In this document: positions 26,094-34,992 of the stretch, one piece after another | Position numbering within the stretch: position 1 is the stretch's first letter | Layout of the letters: each line of letters opens with the position of its first letter | Assembly: GCF_001648775.1 (NCBI RefSeq) | Contig: NZ_LVEJ01000001.1 | Location: 310,001-374,000, forward strand | Reading direction: 5' to 3' | Length of the DNA: 64,000 nucleotides | DNA from: Pseudomonas fluorescens | GTDB lineage: Bacteria > Pseudomonadota > Gammaproteobacteria > Pseudomonadales > Pseudomonadaceae | Program-made: the position numbers and the translations under genes | Notes under the pieces: model-generated | Told to the model about the DNA's origin: nothing | What the model saw: the letters and a program-made list of their open reading frames with translations, nothing else | Database searches by the model: none

Positions 26094-26486
26094 CCATGGC
26101 CTTTATTTAGGATTACAGTCATGCGCCTATTGGAGTTGCGGCGGCGCGGGACAGTATCGAAGAGCGGTGAAGCGACTCATCCAATTGAGATGTGCTCTTT
26201 CAAGTGGGCGCATCGTAATCACTATGATGGCCACTAGCAAGCATCTGATTAAACAACAAGACGAAGTGTTCATTGGGGTCTGTAGGAGATCGCCCTATAT
26301 GTTGCAAGGGATTCCCTGATAGTCATTTATATTCGCCGCATTTTCTTCTCCCCCGCCAAAACGCTGATCTAGAGCGTTCCTGGACGGGGAAACGACATCC
26401 TGCAGGACGCCCGTCCCAATACAAGGCGGCGAGCATGACAACTCTCAAAAAAAATAGAAGTAGGATTCTTCCGAAAACCCACAGAC
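26094..26486. other. Leader region upstream of tssA, no gene seen
   Basis: I see no supported gene here. A short plus-strand frame crosses the region but has no family resemblance or ribosome site. The stretch holds an inverted pair AACGCT/AGCGTT (26360-26378) and another GGACGGG/CCCGTCC (26382-26416) enclosing the palindrome TCCTGCAGGA, so part of it may be a structured leader or small RNA. I looked for a TGGCAC-N5-TTGC sigma-54 element on the minus strand and found none. Confidence 0.4.
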
Positions 26487-26756
26487 TTATTTCAACAATT
26501 GCACGATGACAATGACGAACATAAAAAGTGCCATCAATTTGATGGCAAAGTATTGTTTGAAACTTTCAAAGTCCCGGAAATACTGCACAATCGTGCTAAC
26601 TCGATAATGATCGAAGTAGCCTCCAACAGGCATTTCCGCCCATTTACACATCACCTTACAATGCGCACCTCTCTGACAACTGTCACAGATACTTCTTACA
26701 TCTGGTGCAAGAAGGCGTTTATACGTTTGCCGCTTGAGCCAAAGCCCGCATAGCAA
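26487..26756 (-). CDS. Small cysteine-rich protein with a C-terminal membrane helix
   Basis: The open frame is up to 89 codons, opening at TTG; the true start is uncertain (a GTG-ATG pair lies at about residue 35). The central part contains CDSCxxxxHCxxxC (CDSCQRGAHCKVMCKW), resembling a metal site or disulfide cluster, followed by GGYFDHYRVSTIVQYFRDFESFKQYF and a hydrophobic C-terminus (about 70-88, IKLMALFMFVIVIVQLL). It looks like a tail-anchored or signal-anchored small protein. Base composition is lower in GC than neighbours. I do not recognise a family. Confidence 0.5.
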   Translation of the reverse strand: MLCGLWLKRQTYKRLLAPDVRSICDSCQRGAHCKVMCKWAEMPVGGYFDHYRVSTIVQYFRDFESFKQYFAIKLMALFMFVIVIVQLLK

Positions 26757-26797
26757 ATACCGCGCCTCCTTCGGGCGCCTGCAAGGAGATTCAACAC

Positions 26798-27151
26798 ATG
26801 GAATTGAAAGCTTTTTTTCTGACTGCGCTGATGTGGCTTCCCGTTACCCAGGCATCTGCAGATACCGCGCCTCTGGACGGCCATTACTATCTGTCCGGCG
26901 CCATGGAAATGGGCGCCGAGTTGCTGCTGCGCAAGGACGGCACTTTTGACGCGGGCGTGGCGTACGGCAGTGCCGACGGTTTTGCCAAAGGCACCTGGCA
27001 GGTGGAGAACCAGACAGTGACGCTGAAAAGCGCAACCAAACCTGCATCCAGCAACGATCTGTCCGCCCTGTTCCAGGATCTGCAACTGGCGATCGAGCCA
27101 AACTGCCTGGCCGTAGACTTTGGCAACGGCAAAGCCTGTTTCCGCAAATAA
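26798..27151 (+). CDS. Small secreted hypothetical protein
   Basis: A 117-residue protein starting at ATG with AAGGAG upstream. It has a signal peptide (MELKAFFLTALMWLPVTQASA) and a small beta-rich mature domain (DGHYYLSGAMEMGAELLLRKDGTFDAGVAYGSADGFAKGTW) with two cysteines near the end (NCLAVD, ACFRK) that could pair. The alternating pattern suggests a small beta-barrel or lipocalin-like fold, but I name no family. It ends at a strong hairpin terminator shared with hupB. Confidence 0.75.
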   Translation: MELKAFFLTALMWLPVTQASADTAPLDGHYYLSGAMEMGAELLLRKDGTFDAGVAYGSADGFAKGTWQVENQTVTLKSATKPASSNDLSALFQDLQLAIEPNCLAVDFGNGKACFRK

Positions 27152-27165
27152 CCTGACATACAGCC

Positions 27166-27210
27166 ATAAAAAATGGGCACCCGACCGCAATCGGTGTGCC
27201 CATTTTTTAT
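27166..27210. terminator. Bidirectional terminator between the secreted protein gene and hupB
   Basis: Perfect 15-bp arms (27166-27180 and 27196-27210: ATAAAAAATGGGCAC and its complement) around a 15-base loop. They supply an A-run on one side and a T-run on the other, so the hairpin works on both strands. Confidence 0.9.
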
Positions 27211-27247
27211 TACAGTGTTCCCCCGCTATTCAGGGGATCCGCCGCAA

Positions 27248-27523
27248 TTAAGGATTAACGCTGTCTTTCAACGACTTGCCTGGCTTGAACGCAACGGTGT
27301 TGCTGGCCTTGATTTTAACCGGCTCGCCGGTCTGCGGGTTTTTGCCGGTGCGGGCGCCGCGGTGGCGTTGCAGGAAGGTGCCGAAGCCGACCAGCGTGAC
27401 GCTGTCCTTGCGGTGCAGAGCGCCGGTGATTTCTTCGAGAACGGCGTTGAGTACGCGGTTGGCCTGCTCTTTGGTCAGATCTGCTTTTTCAGCGATTGCA
27501 GCGGCGAGTTCTGGTTTACGCAT
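27248..27523 (-). CDS. hupB: DNA-binding protein HU (beta type)
   Basis: A 91-residue HU/IHF-family nucleoid protein: MRKPELAAAIAEKADLTKEQ, VTLVGFGTFLQRHRGARTGKNPQTGEP and the C-terminal KIKASNTVAFKPGKSLKD. The beta-arm tip (GKNPQTGE) intercalates into DNA minor grooves. It is a stand-alone gene with its own upstream region (27524-27713) and the terminator just described. Confidence 0.95.
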   Translation of the reverse strand: MRKPELAAAIAEKADLTKEQANRVLNAVLEEITGALHRKDSVTLVGFGTFLQRHRGARTGKNPQTGEPVKIKASNTVAFKPGKSLKDSVNP

Positions 27524-27713
27524 TAGTGAAGCCCCTTTGACGGTTTTTTGTTGTTATGTCCGTGCTGTTCTCGTTGGAACAGCGCCCAAGGCGCCGCAGG
27601 CTCTACTCTGCGGCAGACGGGAGTGAGAATGGCACGCGGATACCGGCGGCGCCAGTCTCCCCGCGACCTTTGTAGGGGCAAAAGCGGGGTGATTCCGACA
27701 GAACGACCGGTAT

Positions 27714-28862
27714 TTACGCCAGCAGGGCCGGAAGCTGTTTGTTCAGGGCGAGTTTTTCCAGCACCGCTGCTCCGGTCAGCGCGTAGCCGAGCAATTGGCC
27801 GTCGGCGCTGTGGCACAGGGCCTTGATGTCGGCGCCCTGCCCTTCAACGCTCCAAACGCCCTCGCTACCGCGTGGCGGTGGCGATACGACCAGTGGGCAG
27901 ACCGGGGTTTTCACGGTGATCGGCATCGGGCCGTAGCTCACTGCAGTCGGGTTGCCTGCCAGGGTTTGTGCCAGCGCACGCGCACAACTCATGAGGGGCA
28001 TCACGTACAGCAGATTCAGCCCGTCGACCTCGGCGCAGTCGCCCAAGGCGTAGATATTGGCGTGAGAGGTTTTCAGGTGCCGATCGACCACGACGCCGCG
28101 ATTGACCTGTACGCCAGCGGCCGCCGCCAGATCGATGCGCGGACGCAGGCCAATGGCCGAAACCACCACGTCGCAAGGAATGACCTGGCCGTCGGACAGA
28201 TGCGCTTCAAGGCCGTCGGCGACTTTCTGCAATCGGGTCAGCACCGGGCCGAGATGAAATTTCGCACCGAGGCTTTCCAGTCCGGCCTGCACGGCTGCCG
28301 CTGCGGCCGGGTGCAGCAACATCGGCATGACCTGTTCGCAAGGCGCCACCAGTTGCACTTCATAGCCACCGAGAATCAGGTCGTTGGCGAATTCGCAGCC
28401 AATCAGGCCGGCGCCGAGCAACAGCACCCGGCGCTTGCCGGCCGCCGCTGCGCGAAAGCGCGCGTAGTCTTCAAGATCGTTGATCGGAAACACCAGATCG
28501 GCGCCATCGCCCTCGATCGGTACGCGCACGGTTTCTGCGCCCCAGGCGAGGATCAGATCACGGTAATAAACCGCTTCTTCGCCAATCCACAGGCGTTTAT
28601 GGCCGGCATCGATGCCGCTGATACGCGTGTGCGTGCGCACCTCGGCTTTCAACTGCTCCGCCATCGCGCCCGGTTCAGCCATGCTCAGGCCATCGGCGTC
28701 CTTGTTCTTGCCGAACCCGGTGGAGAGCATTGGTTTGGAGTAAGAGCGGCCGTCATCAGCCGTAATCAACAGCAACGGGGTTTCGCTATCGAGTTTGCGA
28801 AACTCGCGGGCCAGGTTATAGCCCGCCAGCCCAGTGCCAACGATGACGACAGGTGCGCTCAT
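27714..28862 (-). CDS. rubB: Rubredoxin-NAD(+) reductase
   Basis: A 382-residue FAD/NAD flavoprotein. The first Rossmann motif is [11 protein letters not shown] near the N-terminus, the second is [15 protein letters not shown] near residue 150, and the FAD-binding [11 protein letters not shown] lies near residue 275. It passes electrons from NADH to rubredoxin, encoded 21 bp upstream. In pseudomonads such pairs serve alkane hydroxylases or oxidative-stress reactions; no hydroxylase gene is near, so the electron acceptor beyond rubredoxin is unknown. A hairpin GCCGCAG/CTGCGGC at 27593-27614 may end the transcript. Confidence 0.93.
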   Translation of the reverse strand: MSAPVVIVGTGLAGYNLAREFRKLDSETPLLLITADDGRSYSKPMLSTGFGKNKDADGLSMAEPGAMAEQLKAEVRTHTRISGIDAGHKRLWIGEEAVYYRDLILAWGAETVRVPIEGDGADLVFPINDLEDYARFRAAAAGKRRVLLLGAGLIGCEFANDLILGGYEVQLVAPCEQVMPMLLHPAAAAAVQAGLESLGAKFHLGPVLTRLQKVADGLEAHLSDGQVIPCDVVVSAIGLRPRIDLAAAAGVQVNRGVVVDRHLKTSHANIYALGDCAEVDGLNLLYVMPLMSCARALAQTLAGNPTAVSYGPMPITVKTPVCPLVVSPPPRGSEGVWSVEGQGADIKALCHSADGQLLGYALTGAAVLEKLALNKQLPALLA

Positions 28863-28883
28863 GCCTTACTCCTTTCGATTTGC

Positions 28884-29051
28884 TTAGTTGATTTCGATCA
28901 TTTCGAAGTCCATCTTGCCGACGCCGCAGTCCGGGCACAGCCAGTCTTCCGGCACGTCCTGCCACAGGGTGCCCGGCGCAATGCCGTCATCCGGCCAACC
29001 GTCGGCTTCGTTGTAGATCAGGCCACAGACGATGCATTGCCACTTTTTCAT
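28884..29051 (-). CDS. rubA: Rubredoxin
   Basis: A 55-residue protein ([20 protein letters not shown]...) with the two CxxC iron-binding knuckles CIVCG (6-9) and CPDCG (40-43), the standard FeS4 site. The gene begins at ATG 29051 and ends 21 bp before the reductase gene, so the two form an electron-transfer operon. One rubredoxin gene is present here, whereas some Pseudomonas genomes carry two in tandem. Confidence 0.95.
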   Translation of the reverse strand: MKKWQCIVCGLIYNEADGWPDDGIAPGTLWQDVPEDWLCPDCGVGKMDFEMIEIN

Positions 29052-29252
29052 TCAGGTACTTCCTCAGGGTTCAGGCTTAGTGCCGGCGCGGACGGTCGAT
29101 GGGTGCTGCGCTGCCATCCGGCTCAGGGCGTTTTGTACTGATGGAGTCGGTCAGATGCAAGCCTGTTCGGCGCAATGGCGACCCGGATCAATCAATAGCG
29201 CAGCTCGCCATGGTAAGCTCGCCGCCTCATTTGCGGCCAATAATGACTCATT

Positions 29253-29813
29253 GTGCAACATTCAAATGCCTGCCCGACCCCGCTCTGGCTGACCCAAAGC
29301 CGACTGACGCCCCTCCCCGATTCGTTGACCCTCGACTGGTTGTTCGACGAAGGCTCCCTCACCCGCCGCCTGACCCGGCTGTCCGACGACGGCTTTAGCG
29401 TGACGCCGCTGTTTGAAGGCTGGGACACCCTGCGACCTGACGAATGTGCAGCGCTGGATCTGGCTGAGGGCAGCGAAGGCTGGGTGCGCGAGGTCTATCT
29501 GCGCGGCCACGGCGAGGCCTGGGTATTTGCCCGCAGCGTCGCCTCGCGCGCCGCCCTGCAAGGTGATGGTTTGCACATGGACGAACTGGGCAGTCGCTCG
29601 CTGGGCGAATTGCTGTTTTGCGATCAGGCGTTCCAGCGTCGCGCCCTCGAAGTTTGCCACTACCCTGAACAATGGCTGCCGCAAGCCGCCAAAGCGTCGG
29701 AACTGTGGGGCCGCCGTTCGCGTTTCGACCGTGGCGCGCTGAGTGTGCTGGTCGCGGAAATCTTCCTGCCGAGCCTGTGGAGCGCCGCCCGCGCCCATCC
29801 GGAGAACTGCTGA
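29253..29813 (+). CDS. ubiC: Chorismate lyase
   Basis: A 186-residue protein starting at GTG. It converts chorismate to 4-hydroxybenzoate and pyruvate, the first step of ubiquinone synthesis, in the cytoplasm. Family features are [30 protein letters not shown] as two blocks near the start, the substrate-binding WVREVYLRG with its arginine, and GELLF near residue 118 followed by the C-terminal [20 protein letters not shown]. Its stop overlaps the ubiA start by one base (TGATG). Confidence 0.93.
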   Translation: MQHSNACPTPLWLTQSRLTPLPDSLTLDWLFDEGSLTRRLTRLSDDGFSVTPLFEGWDTLRPDECAALDLAEGSEGWVREVYLRGHGEAWVFARSVASRAALQGDGLHMDELGSRSLGELLFCDQAFQRRALEVCHYPEQWLPQAAKASELWGRRSRFDRGALSVLVAEIFLPSLWSAARAHPENC

Positions 29814-30703
29814 TGTATCAGAGCTTGCTCAAGTCACTGAACCGCTTGAACCCGCGCGCCTGGGATTTCATTCAGCTGACCCGGATGGACAAGCCGATCG
29901 GCATTTACCTGCTGCTGTGGCCGACCCTGTGGGCACTGTGGATAGCTGGCAAAGGCTCGCCGTCACTGGCCAACGTGGTGATTTTTGTCCTCGGCGTGGT
30001 GCTGACTCGCGCCGGTGGCTGTGTGATCAACGACTGGGCTGATCGCAAGGTCGACGGCCACGTCAAACGTACCGCGCAGCGGCCATTGGCGGCCGGCAGA
30101 ATCAGTTCGAAAGAAGCGCTGGTGTTCTTCGCCCTGTTGATGGGCGTGAGTTTTCTGCTGGTGCTGTGCACCAACGCGCCGACCATTTGGTTGTCGCTGG
30201 GCGGTCTGGCGCTGGCCTTCACTTATCCATTCATGAAGCGCTACACCTATTACCCGCAAGTGGTGCTGGGCGCGGCGTTTTCGTGGGGCATGCCAATGGC
30301 GTTCACTGCCGAGACCGGTGAGTTGCCGGCGGCGGCGTGGCTGTTGTGGATCGCCAATCTGCTGTGGACGGTGGGTTATGACACCTATTACGCGATGACT
30401 GACCGTGACGACGATTTGAAGATCGGCGTGAAGTCGACGGCGATTCTGTTTGGCGAGGCGGACCGGGTGATCATCCTCAGTTTGCAGGCGTTGTCGCTGG
30501 GTTGCCTGTTGCTGGCGGGGTCGAAGTTCGAGTTGGGGACCTGGTTCCATCTCGGCTTGCTGGTGGCTGCTGGCTGTTATGCGTGGGAGTTCTGGTACAC
30601 GCGGGATCGCGACCGGATGCGCTGCTTCAAGGCGTTTTTGCACAACCACTGGGCCGGGTTGGCAATTTTCGTCGGGATCGTGCTGGATTACGCATTGCGC
30701 TGA
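29813..30703 (+). CDS. ubiA: 4-hydroxybenzoate polyprenyltransferase
   Basis: A 296-residue integral membrane prenyltransferase that joins the polyprenyl tail to 4-hydroxybenzoate. It has about eight membrane helices and the two Asp-rich magnesium/diphosphate motifs: [15 protein letters not shown] (about 73-87) and DRDDDLKIG (about 197-205). A longer frame extends upstream into ubiC but the ATG at 29813 matches the family length and overlaps the ubiC stop. Confidence 0.96.
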   Translation: MYQSLLKSLNRLNPRAWDFIQLTRMDKPIGIYLLLWPTLWALWIAGKGSPSLANVVIFVLGVVLTRAGGCVINDWADRKVDGHVKRTAQRPLAAGRISSKEALVFFALLMGVSFLLVLCTNAPTIWLSLGGLALAFTYPFMKRYTYYPQVVLGAAFSWGMPMAFTAETGELPAAAWLLWIANLLWTVGYDTYYAMTDRDDDLKIGVKSTAILFGEADRVIILSLQALSLGCLLLAGSKFELGTWFHLGLLVAAGCYAWEFWYTRDRDRMRCFKAFLHNHWAGLAIFVGIVLDYALR

Positions 30704-30711
30704 TCCACAAA

Positions 30712-30805
30712 CCTGTGGGAGCGAGCTTGCTCGCGAAAGCGTTGGGTCAGTTGGCACATAGGCTGACCGAGACGACGCCTTCGCGAGCAAGCTCGCTCCC
30801 ACAGG
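30712..30805. repeat. REP pair (BIME-like)
   Basis: Two inverted REP copies (CTGTGGGAGCGAGCTTGCTC at the left, its mirror ending CTCGCTCCCACAGG at the right) flank a unique centre. It lies between convergent ubiA and the COG4315 gene and may act as a transcript 3' end. Confidence 0.9.
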
Positions 30806-30815
30806 TGATTTGCGT

Positions 30816-31199
30816 TTACTTGTGCTCGTGCACCACGTGCCACACTTCCTTCATGCCGTCGCCTTTCATTTCTCCAGGTTTCTCGTCCTTCATGAAGGTG
30901 TACAGCGGTTTGCCATCGTAGGCGTACTGCATCATGCCGTCATCACGCTTGATGACCGTCCATTTGCCCTCAGCCTTGGCCCCCGCCGGCGCCATCATCG
31001 GCGGCCAGTTTTTCGCGCAATCGCCGTTGCACATCGACTTGCCGCCAGCGTCCTTGTCGAACGTGTAAACGGTCATGCCTTTGTGATCGACCATCATGCC
31101 GCCCTTCATCATGGCCGGCTCGGCAGCCATGGCAAACCCAGGCAGAGTCAGGGCGGCAGCCATCAGCAGGGCTTTAAAAGAAACAGTCATTTGAGTCAT
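30816..31199 (-). CDS. Secreted COG4315-type repeat protein
   Basis: A 127-residue exported protein with signal peptide ending ALTLPGFAMA and Met-rich mature N-terminus. Two similar units follow: VDHKGMTVYTFDKDAGGKSMC...CAKNWPPMMAP and YAYDGKPLYTFMKDEKPGEMKGD, the pattern of the secreted COG4315 (lipoprotein with YxxYTF repeats) family. Two cysteines probably pair. Function is unknown. It is divergent from phoB, with 151 bp between them that holds two Pho-box-like sites, one on its strand. Confidence 0.8.
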   Translation of the reverse strand: MTQMTVSFKALLMAAALTLPGFAMAAEPAMMKGGMMVDHKGMTVYTFDKDAGGKSMCNGDCAKNWPPMMAPAGAKAEGKWTVIKRDDGMMQYAYDGKPLYTFMKDEKPGEMKGDGMKEVWHVVHEHK

Positions 31200-31279
31200 G
31201 GAAACCTTCTTTTGTGGTTGTCAGGATTCGGACTTAGAGCTTAGTTCAGGATTTGCACAATCGCTGGCGGACTAAAATA

Positions 31280-31297
31280 CTGTCACACGACTGCAAT
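31280..31297 (+). promoter_or_regulatory. Pho-box-like PhoB-binding site upstream of phoB
   Basis: CTGTCACACGACTGCAAT fits two 7-bp direct repeats (CTGTCAC, CTGCAAT) separated by 4 bp, the layout of a PhoB box. It is 53 bp before the phoB ATG, consistent with autoregulation. Confidence 0.6.
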
Positions 31298-31320
31298 AAT
31301 TCCGTTATCTAATGCGGCGC

Positions 31321-31338
31321 AAGACAGTTAAATGACAA
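31321..31338 (-). promoter_or_regulatory. Second, oppositely oriented Pho-box-like site
   Basis: On the minus strand the bases read TTGTCATTTAACTGTCTT: repeats TTGTCAT and CTGTCTT with a 4-bp spacer. It lies 12 bp before the phoB ATG and 121 bp before the start of the divergent secreted-protein gene. It could drive that gene or restrain phoB. Confidence 0.5.
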
Positions 31339-31350
31339 GAGGATTAAGGC

Positions 31351-32040
31351 ATGGTTGGCAGGAGCATTCTGATCGTCGACGACGAAGCGCCCATTCGCGA
31401 AATGATCGCCGTTGCGTTGGAAATGGCCGGCTATGACTGCCTCGAGGCAGAGAACTCGCAGCAGGCACACGCCATCATCGTTGACCGCAAGCCGGACCTG
31501 ATCCTGCTCGACTGGATGCTGCCCGGCACCTCCGGCATCGAGCTGGCCCGCCGCCTCAAGCGTGACGAGCTGACCGGGGACATCCCGATCATCATGCTCA
31601 CCGCCAAGGGTGAAGAGGACAACAAGATCCAGGGTCTTGAAGTCGGCGCCGACGACTACATCACCAAACCGTTTTCCCCGCGCGAACTGGTCGCCCGCCT
31701 GAAAGCCGTGCTGCGTCGCGCCGGCCCGACCGATGGCGAAGCGCCGATCGAAGTCGGTGGCTTGCTGCTCGACCCGATCAGCCACCGCGTGACCATCGAC
31801 GGCAAACCCGCTGAAATGGGCCCGACCGAATACCGTCTGTTGCAATTTTTCATGACCCACCAGGAGCGCGCCTACACCCGTGGCCAGTTGCTGGATCAGG
31901 TCTGGGGCGGCAACGTCTATGTTGAAGAGCGCACCGTCGACGTGCACATCCGCCGCCTGCGCAAGGCCCTCGGCGACGCCTACGAAAATCTGGTACAAAC
32001 CGTGCGCGGCACTGGCTACCGGTTTTCCACCAAGGCCTGA
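31351..32040 (+). CDS. phoB: Phosphate-regulon response regulator PhoB
   Basis: A 229-residue OmpR-type regulator. The receiver domain (1-125) has the acidic pocket DDE (10-12), the phosphorylated aspartate D54 (LLDWMLPG) and the signalling K near residue 105 ([12 protein letters not shown]). The C-terminal winged helix (about 130-229) includes [17 protein letters not shown]. When phosphorylated it binds Pho boxes and activates pst genes; such boxes occur here before phoB, pstC and pstS. The start has GAGG upstream. Confidence 0.97.
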   Translation: MVGRSILIVDDEAPIREMIAVALEMAGYDCLEAENSQQAHAIIVDRKPDLILLDWMLPGTSGIELARRLKRDELTGDIPIIMLTAKGEEDNKIQGLEVGADDYITKPFSPRELVARLKAVLRRAGPTDGEAPIEVGGLLLDPISHRVTIDGKPAEMGPTEYRLLQFFMTHQERAYTRGQLLDQVWGGNVYVEERTVDVHIRRLRKALGDAYENLVQTVRGTGYRFSTKA

Positions 32041-32078
32041 GCCGACCGCCAGACTCGCTGACAAGGACCGTATTTCCC

Positions 32079-33401
32079 GTGAATCAAAACTGGCATGGCA
32101 CCCTGATTCGCCACATGCTGCTGCTGGTCACCGCCTGCCTGGTGATCGGCCTGATCACCGGCTATTACGGCTGGAGCCTCGCGGCGGGTCTGGGGATTTA
32201 TCTGGGCTGGACGCTCAAGCAATTGCTGCGCCTGCACGAATGGCTGCGCCAGCATCAACCCGACGAAGCACCGCCCGACGGCTATGGCCTGTGGGGCGAG
32301 GTGTTCGACAGCATCTACCATCTGCAACGCCGCGACCAACGGGTGCGCGGGCGGCTGCAAGCGGTGATCGACCGGGTACAGGAGTCCACCGCCGCGCTGA
32401 AAGATGCGGTGATCATGCTCGACAGCGACGGCAATCTGGAATGGTGGAACCGTGCTGCCGAAACCCTGCTCGGCCTCAAGACCCCGCAAGACAGCGGCCA
32501 ACCGGTGACCAACCTGGTGCGCCATCCGCGCTTCAAGGAATACTTCGAACAGGAAAGCTACGCCGAGCCGCTGGAAATCCCCTCGCCAACCAACGATCGC
32601 GTGCGCATTCAGCTGTACCTGACCCGCTACGGCAACAATGAACACTTGATGCTGGTGCGCGACGTCACACGCATCCATCAGCTGGAACAGATGCGCAAAG
32701 ACTTCATCGCCAACGTCTCCCACGAGTTGCGCACACCGCTGACGGTGATCTGCGGCTATCTGGAAACCCTGCTCGACAACGTCGAAGAAGTGAACCCGCG
32801 CTGGAGCCGCGCGCTGCAGCAGATGCAACAACAGGGTGGGCGCATGCAGACGCTGCTCAACGATTTGTTGCTGCTGGCGAAACTGGAAGCTACTGATTAC
32901 CCGTCGGACAACCAGCCAGTGCAGGTCGACTCGCTGCTGCAATCGATCAAGAGCGATGCGCAGCAATTGTCCGGATCGAAAAACCAGCGCATAACGTTGG
33001 AAGCCGACGCCGGCCTGTTGCTCAAGGGTAGCGAGGCGGAATTGCGTAGCGCGTTCTCGAATCTGGTGTTCAACGCGGTGAAGTACACCCCGGCCGAGGG
33101 CAACATCCGCATTCGCTGGTGGGGCGACGACCAGGGCGCGCACCTGAGCGTGCAGGATTCCGGGATCGGCATCGACAGCAAACACCTGCCGCGCCTGACC
33201 GAACGTTTCTACCGCGTCGACTCCAGCCGGAACTCCAACACCGGCGGCACCGGCCTGGGCCTGGCCATCGTCAAACACGTGTTGTTGCGCCATCGCGCGC
33301 GCATGGAAATCAGCAGCGTGCCCGGTCACGGCAGCACGTTCACCTGCCATTTCGCCCCGGCTCAGGTGGCCCAGGCGCGGGCGATCAGCGCCGCCGAGTG
33401 A
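32079..33401 (+). CDS. phoR: Phosphate-regulon sensor histidine kinase PhoR
   Basis: A 440-residue kinase starting at GTG. Two short N-terminal membrane helices (about 9-46), a PAS region (about 95-200, DAVIMLDSDGNLEWWNRAAETLLGL), an HisKA domain with the phospho-accepting H215 in NVSHELRTPLT, and a HATPase domain with NAVKYTP, GIGI and GTGLGLAIVKHV. There is no large periplasmic sensor, as is normal for PhoR, which senses phosphate through PstSCAB and PhoU. It follows phoB by 38 bp. Confidence 0.96.
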   Translation: MNQNWHGTLIRHMLLLVTACLVIGLITGYYGWSLAAGLGIYLGWTLKQLLRLHEWLRQHQPDEAPPDGYGLWGEVFDSIYHLQRRDQRVRGRLQAVIDRVQESTAALKDAVIMLDSDGNLEWWNRAAETLLGLKTPQDSGQPVTNLVRHPRFKEYFEQESYAEPLEIPSPTNDRVRIQLYLTRYGNNEHLMLVRDVTRIHQLEQMRKDFIANVSHELRTPLTVICGYLETLLDNVEEVNPRWSRALQQMQQQGGRMQTLLNDLLLLAKLEATDYPSDNQPVQVDSLLQSIKSDAQQLSGSKNQRITLEADAGLLLKGSEAELRSAFSNLVFNAVKYTPAEGNIRIRWWGDDQGAHLSVQDSGIGIDSKHLPRLTERFYRVDSSRNSNTGGTGLGLAIVKHVLLRHRARMEISSVPGHGSTFTCHFAPAQVAQARAISAAE

Positions 33402-33432
33402 TACCGGCCAGCACGCGCCACTAGGCAATCGC

Positions 33433-33460
33433 CAAGTCAGCCGCTACATTGGCTGACTTG
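33433..33460 (+). terminator. Hairpin after phoR
   Basis: Perfect 10-bp arms CAAGTCAGCC (33433-33442) and GGCTGACTTG (33451-33460) around an 8-base loop, 32 bp after the phoR stop. No T-run follows, so it may need Rho or act only in mRNA stability. Confidence 0.45.
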
Positions 33461-33523
33461 TGCCTGCCTTTCAGGCGCGACTTTTACCTCTTTTGAATCA
33501 CACGGAACCCGCAAAACTCCATC

Positions 33524-34864
33524 ATGGACCCTTCCCCTGGCTTGTCCCTCGCAACAATATTCGCCGATTTCGGCATGATCCTTTTTGCTCTGATCCTGGT
33601 TTTGCTCAACGGCTTTTTCGTTGCGGCGGAATTCGCCATGGTCAAACTGCGCTCGACCCGGGTCGAGGCCATCGCTGACAAAAACGGCTGGCGCGGGCAC
33701 ATCCTGCGCACCGTGCACAGTCAGCTCGATGCGTACCTCTCGGCGTGTCAGCTGGGTATCACCCTCGCCTCGCTTGGCCTTGGCTGGGTCGGTGAGCCGG
33801 CCTTTGCGCACATTCTCGAACCGCTGCTGAGCGCGGTCGGCGTGCAGTCGCCAGAAATCGTCAAGGGCGTGTCGTTCTTCACCGCGTTCTTCATCATTTC
33901 GTACCTGCACATCGTGGTCGGCGAACTGGCCCCGAAATCCTGGGCGATCCGCAAACCCGAATTGCTGTCGCTGTGGACGGCGGTGCCGCTGTACCTGTTC
34001 TACTGGGCGATGTACCCGGCGATCTACCTGCTCAACGCCAGCGCCAACGCGATTCTACGGATTGCCGGCCAGGGCGAACCCGGCCCGCATCACGAACACC
34101 ATTACAGCCGCGAAGAACTGAAACTGATCCTGCACTCCAGCCGTGGCCAGGACCCGAGCGATCAGGGCATGCGCGTGTTGGCCTCGGCGGTGGAAATGGG
34201 CGAGCTGGAAGTGGTCGACTGGGCCAACTCTCGCGAAGACCTGATCACCCTCGAATTCAACGCGCCGCTGAAAGAAATCCTGGCGATGTTCCGTCGCCAC
34301 AAGTTCAGCCGTTATCCGGTGTACGACAGCGAGCGCCAGGAGTTCGTCGGCCTGCTGCACATCAAGGATCTGCTGCTGGAACTGGCGGCGCTGGATCACA
34401 TTCCCGAGTCGTTCAACCTGGCTGAACTGACCCGTCCGCTGGAGCGCGTGTCGCGGCATATGCCGCTGTCGCAGTTACTGGAGCAGTTCCGCAAGGGCGG
34501 CTCGCACTTCGCCGTGGTCGAGGAGGCTGACGGCAACATCATCGGCTACCTGACCATGGAAGACGTGCTGGAAGTGCTGGTCGGCGATATTCAGGACGAA
34601 CACCGCAAGGCTGAGCGCGGGATCCTCGCCTATCAGCCGGGCAAGCTCTTGGTGCGTGGCGACACGCCGCTGTTCAAGGTGGAACGCCTGCTGGGCATCG
34701 ACCTTGATCACATCGAAGCGGAAACCCTTGCCGGGCTGGTTTACGAAACCCTGAAACGGGTGCCGGAAGAGGAAGAAGTGCTGGAAGTCGAAGGCCTGCG
34801 CATCATCATCAAGAAGATGAAAGGGCCGAAGATTGTACTGGCCAAGGTGTTGATGCTGGATTGA
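33524..34864 (+). CDS. DUF21/CBS-domain membrane protein (HlyC/CorC, CNNM-like)
   Basis: A 446-residue protein. An N-terminal DUF21 (CNNM) transmembrane domain spans about 1-195 (ILVLLNGFFVAAEFAMVKLRSTR, LGLGWVGEPAFA, IVVGELAPKSWAI). Two CBS domains follow (about 210-335, FRRHKFSRYPVYD, FAVVEEADGNIIGYLTMEDVLE), then a CorC_HlyC ligand-binding domain (about 355-440, VEGLRIIIKKMKG). Relatives transport magnesium or other divalent cations; the older haemolysin name is not supported by function. It is a single gene between phoR and a REP element. Confidence 0.92.
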   Translation: MDPSPGLSLATIFADFGMILFALILVLLNGFFVAAEFAMVKLRSTRVEAIADKNGWRGHILRTVHSQLDAYLSACQLGITLASLGLGWVGEPAFAHILEPLLSAVGVQSPEIVKGVSFFTAFFIISYLHIVVGELAPKSWAIRKPELLSLWTAVPLYLFYWAMYPAIYLLNASANAILRIAGQGEPGPHHEHHYSREELKLILHSSRGQDPSDQGMRVLASAVEMGELEVVDWANSREDLITLEFNAPLKEILAMFRRHKFSRYPVYDSERQEFVGLLHIKDLLLELAALDHIPESFNLAELTRPLERVSRHMPLSQLLEQFRKGGSHFAVVEEADGNIIGYLTMEDVLEVLVGDIQDEHRKAERGILAYQPGKLLVRGDTPLFKVERLLGIDLDHIEAETLAGLVYETLKRVPEEEEVLEVEGLRIIIKKMKGPKIVLAKVLMLD

Positions 34865-34888
34865 TGGGCTGATCCAGCACCGCGCCGC

Positions 34889-34977
34889 CCCTTTCGCGAG
34901 CAGGCTCGCTCCCACTCAGGAATGCATTTCAACTGTGGGAGCGAGCCGGCTCCGGGCGGCGTTCCGACGAAGGGGCC
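34889..34977. repeat. REP pair, with a 44-bp arm repeated in inverse beyond the next gene
   Basis: A REP (CGCGAGCAGGCTCGCTCCCAC) faces a divergent copy TGTGGGAGCGAGCCGGCTCC. The segment 34934-34977 (44 bp) recurs exactly, inverted, at 36004-36047, so these two elements frame the M23 peptidase gene. Confidence 0.9.
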
Positions 34978-34992
34978 AACAGGTGCAACAGA

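Noticed and set aside
26094..26300. Sigma-54 promoter before tssA
   Set aside because: No TGGCAC-N5-TTGC element with correct GG/GC spacing was found on the minus strand.
26273..26509. 78-codon plus-strand frame upstream of the cysteine-rich gene
   Set aside because: No ribosome site, mixed composition and no family pattern; overlaps the likely leader of tssA.
27523..27816. 97-codon minus-strand frame between hupB and the rubredoxin reductase gene
   Set aside because: Arg/Pro-rich shadow covering the reductase end and hupB leader; no start signal.
31309..32064. Minus-strand 251-codon frame opposite phoB
   Set aside because: Shadow of phoB; the receiver and winged-helix motifs are on the plus strand.
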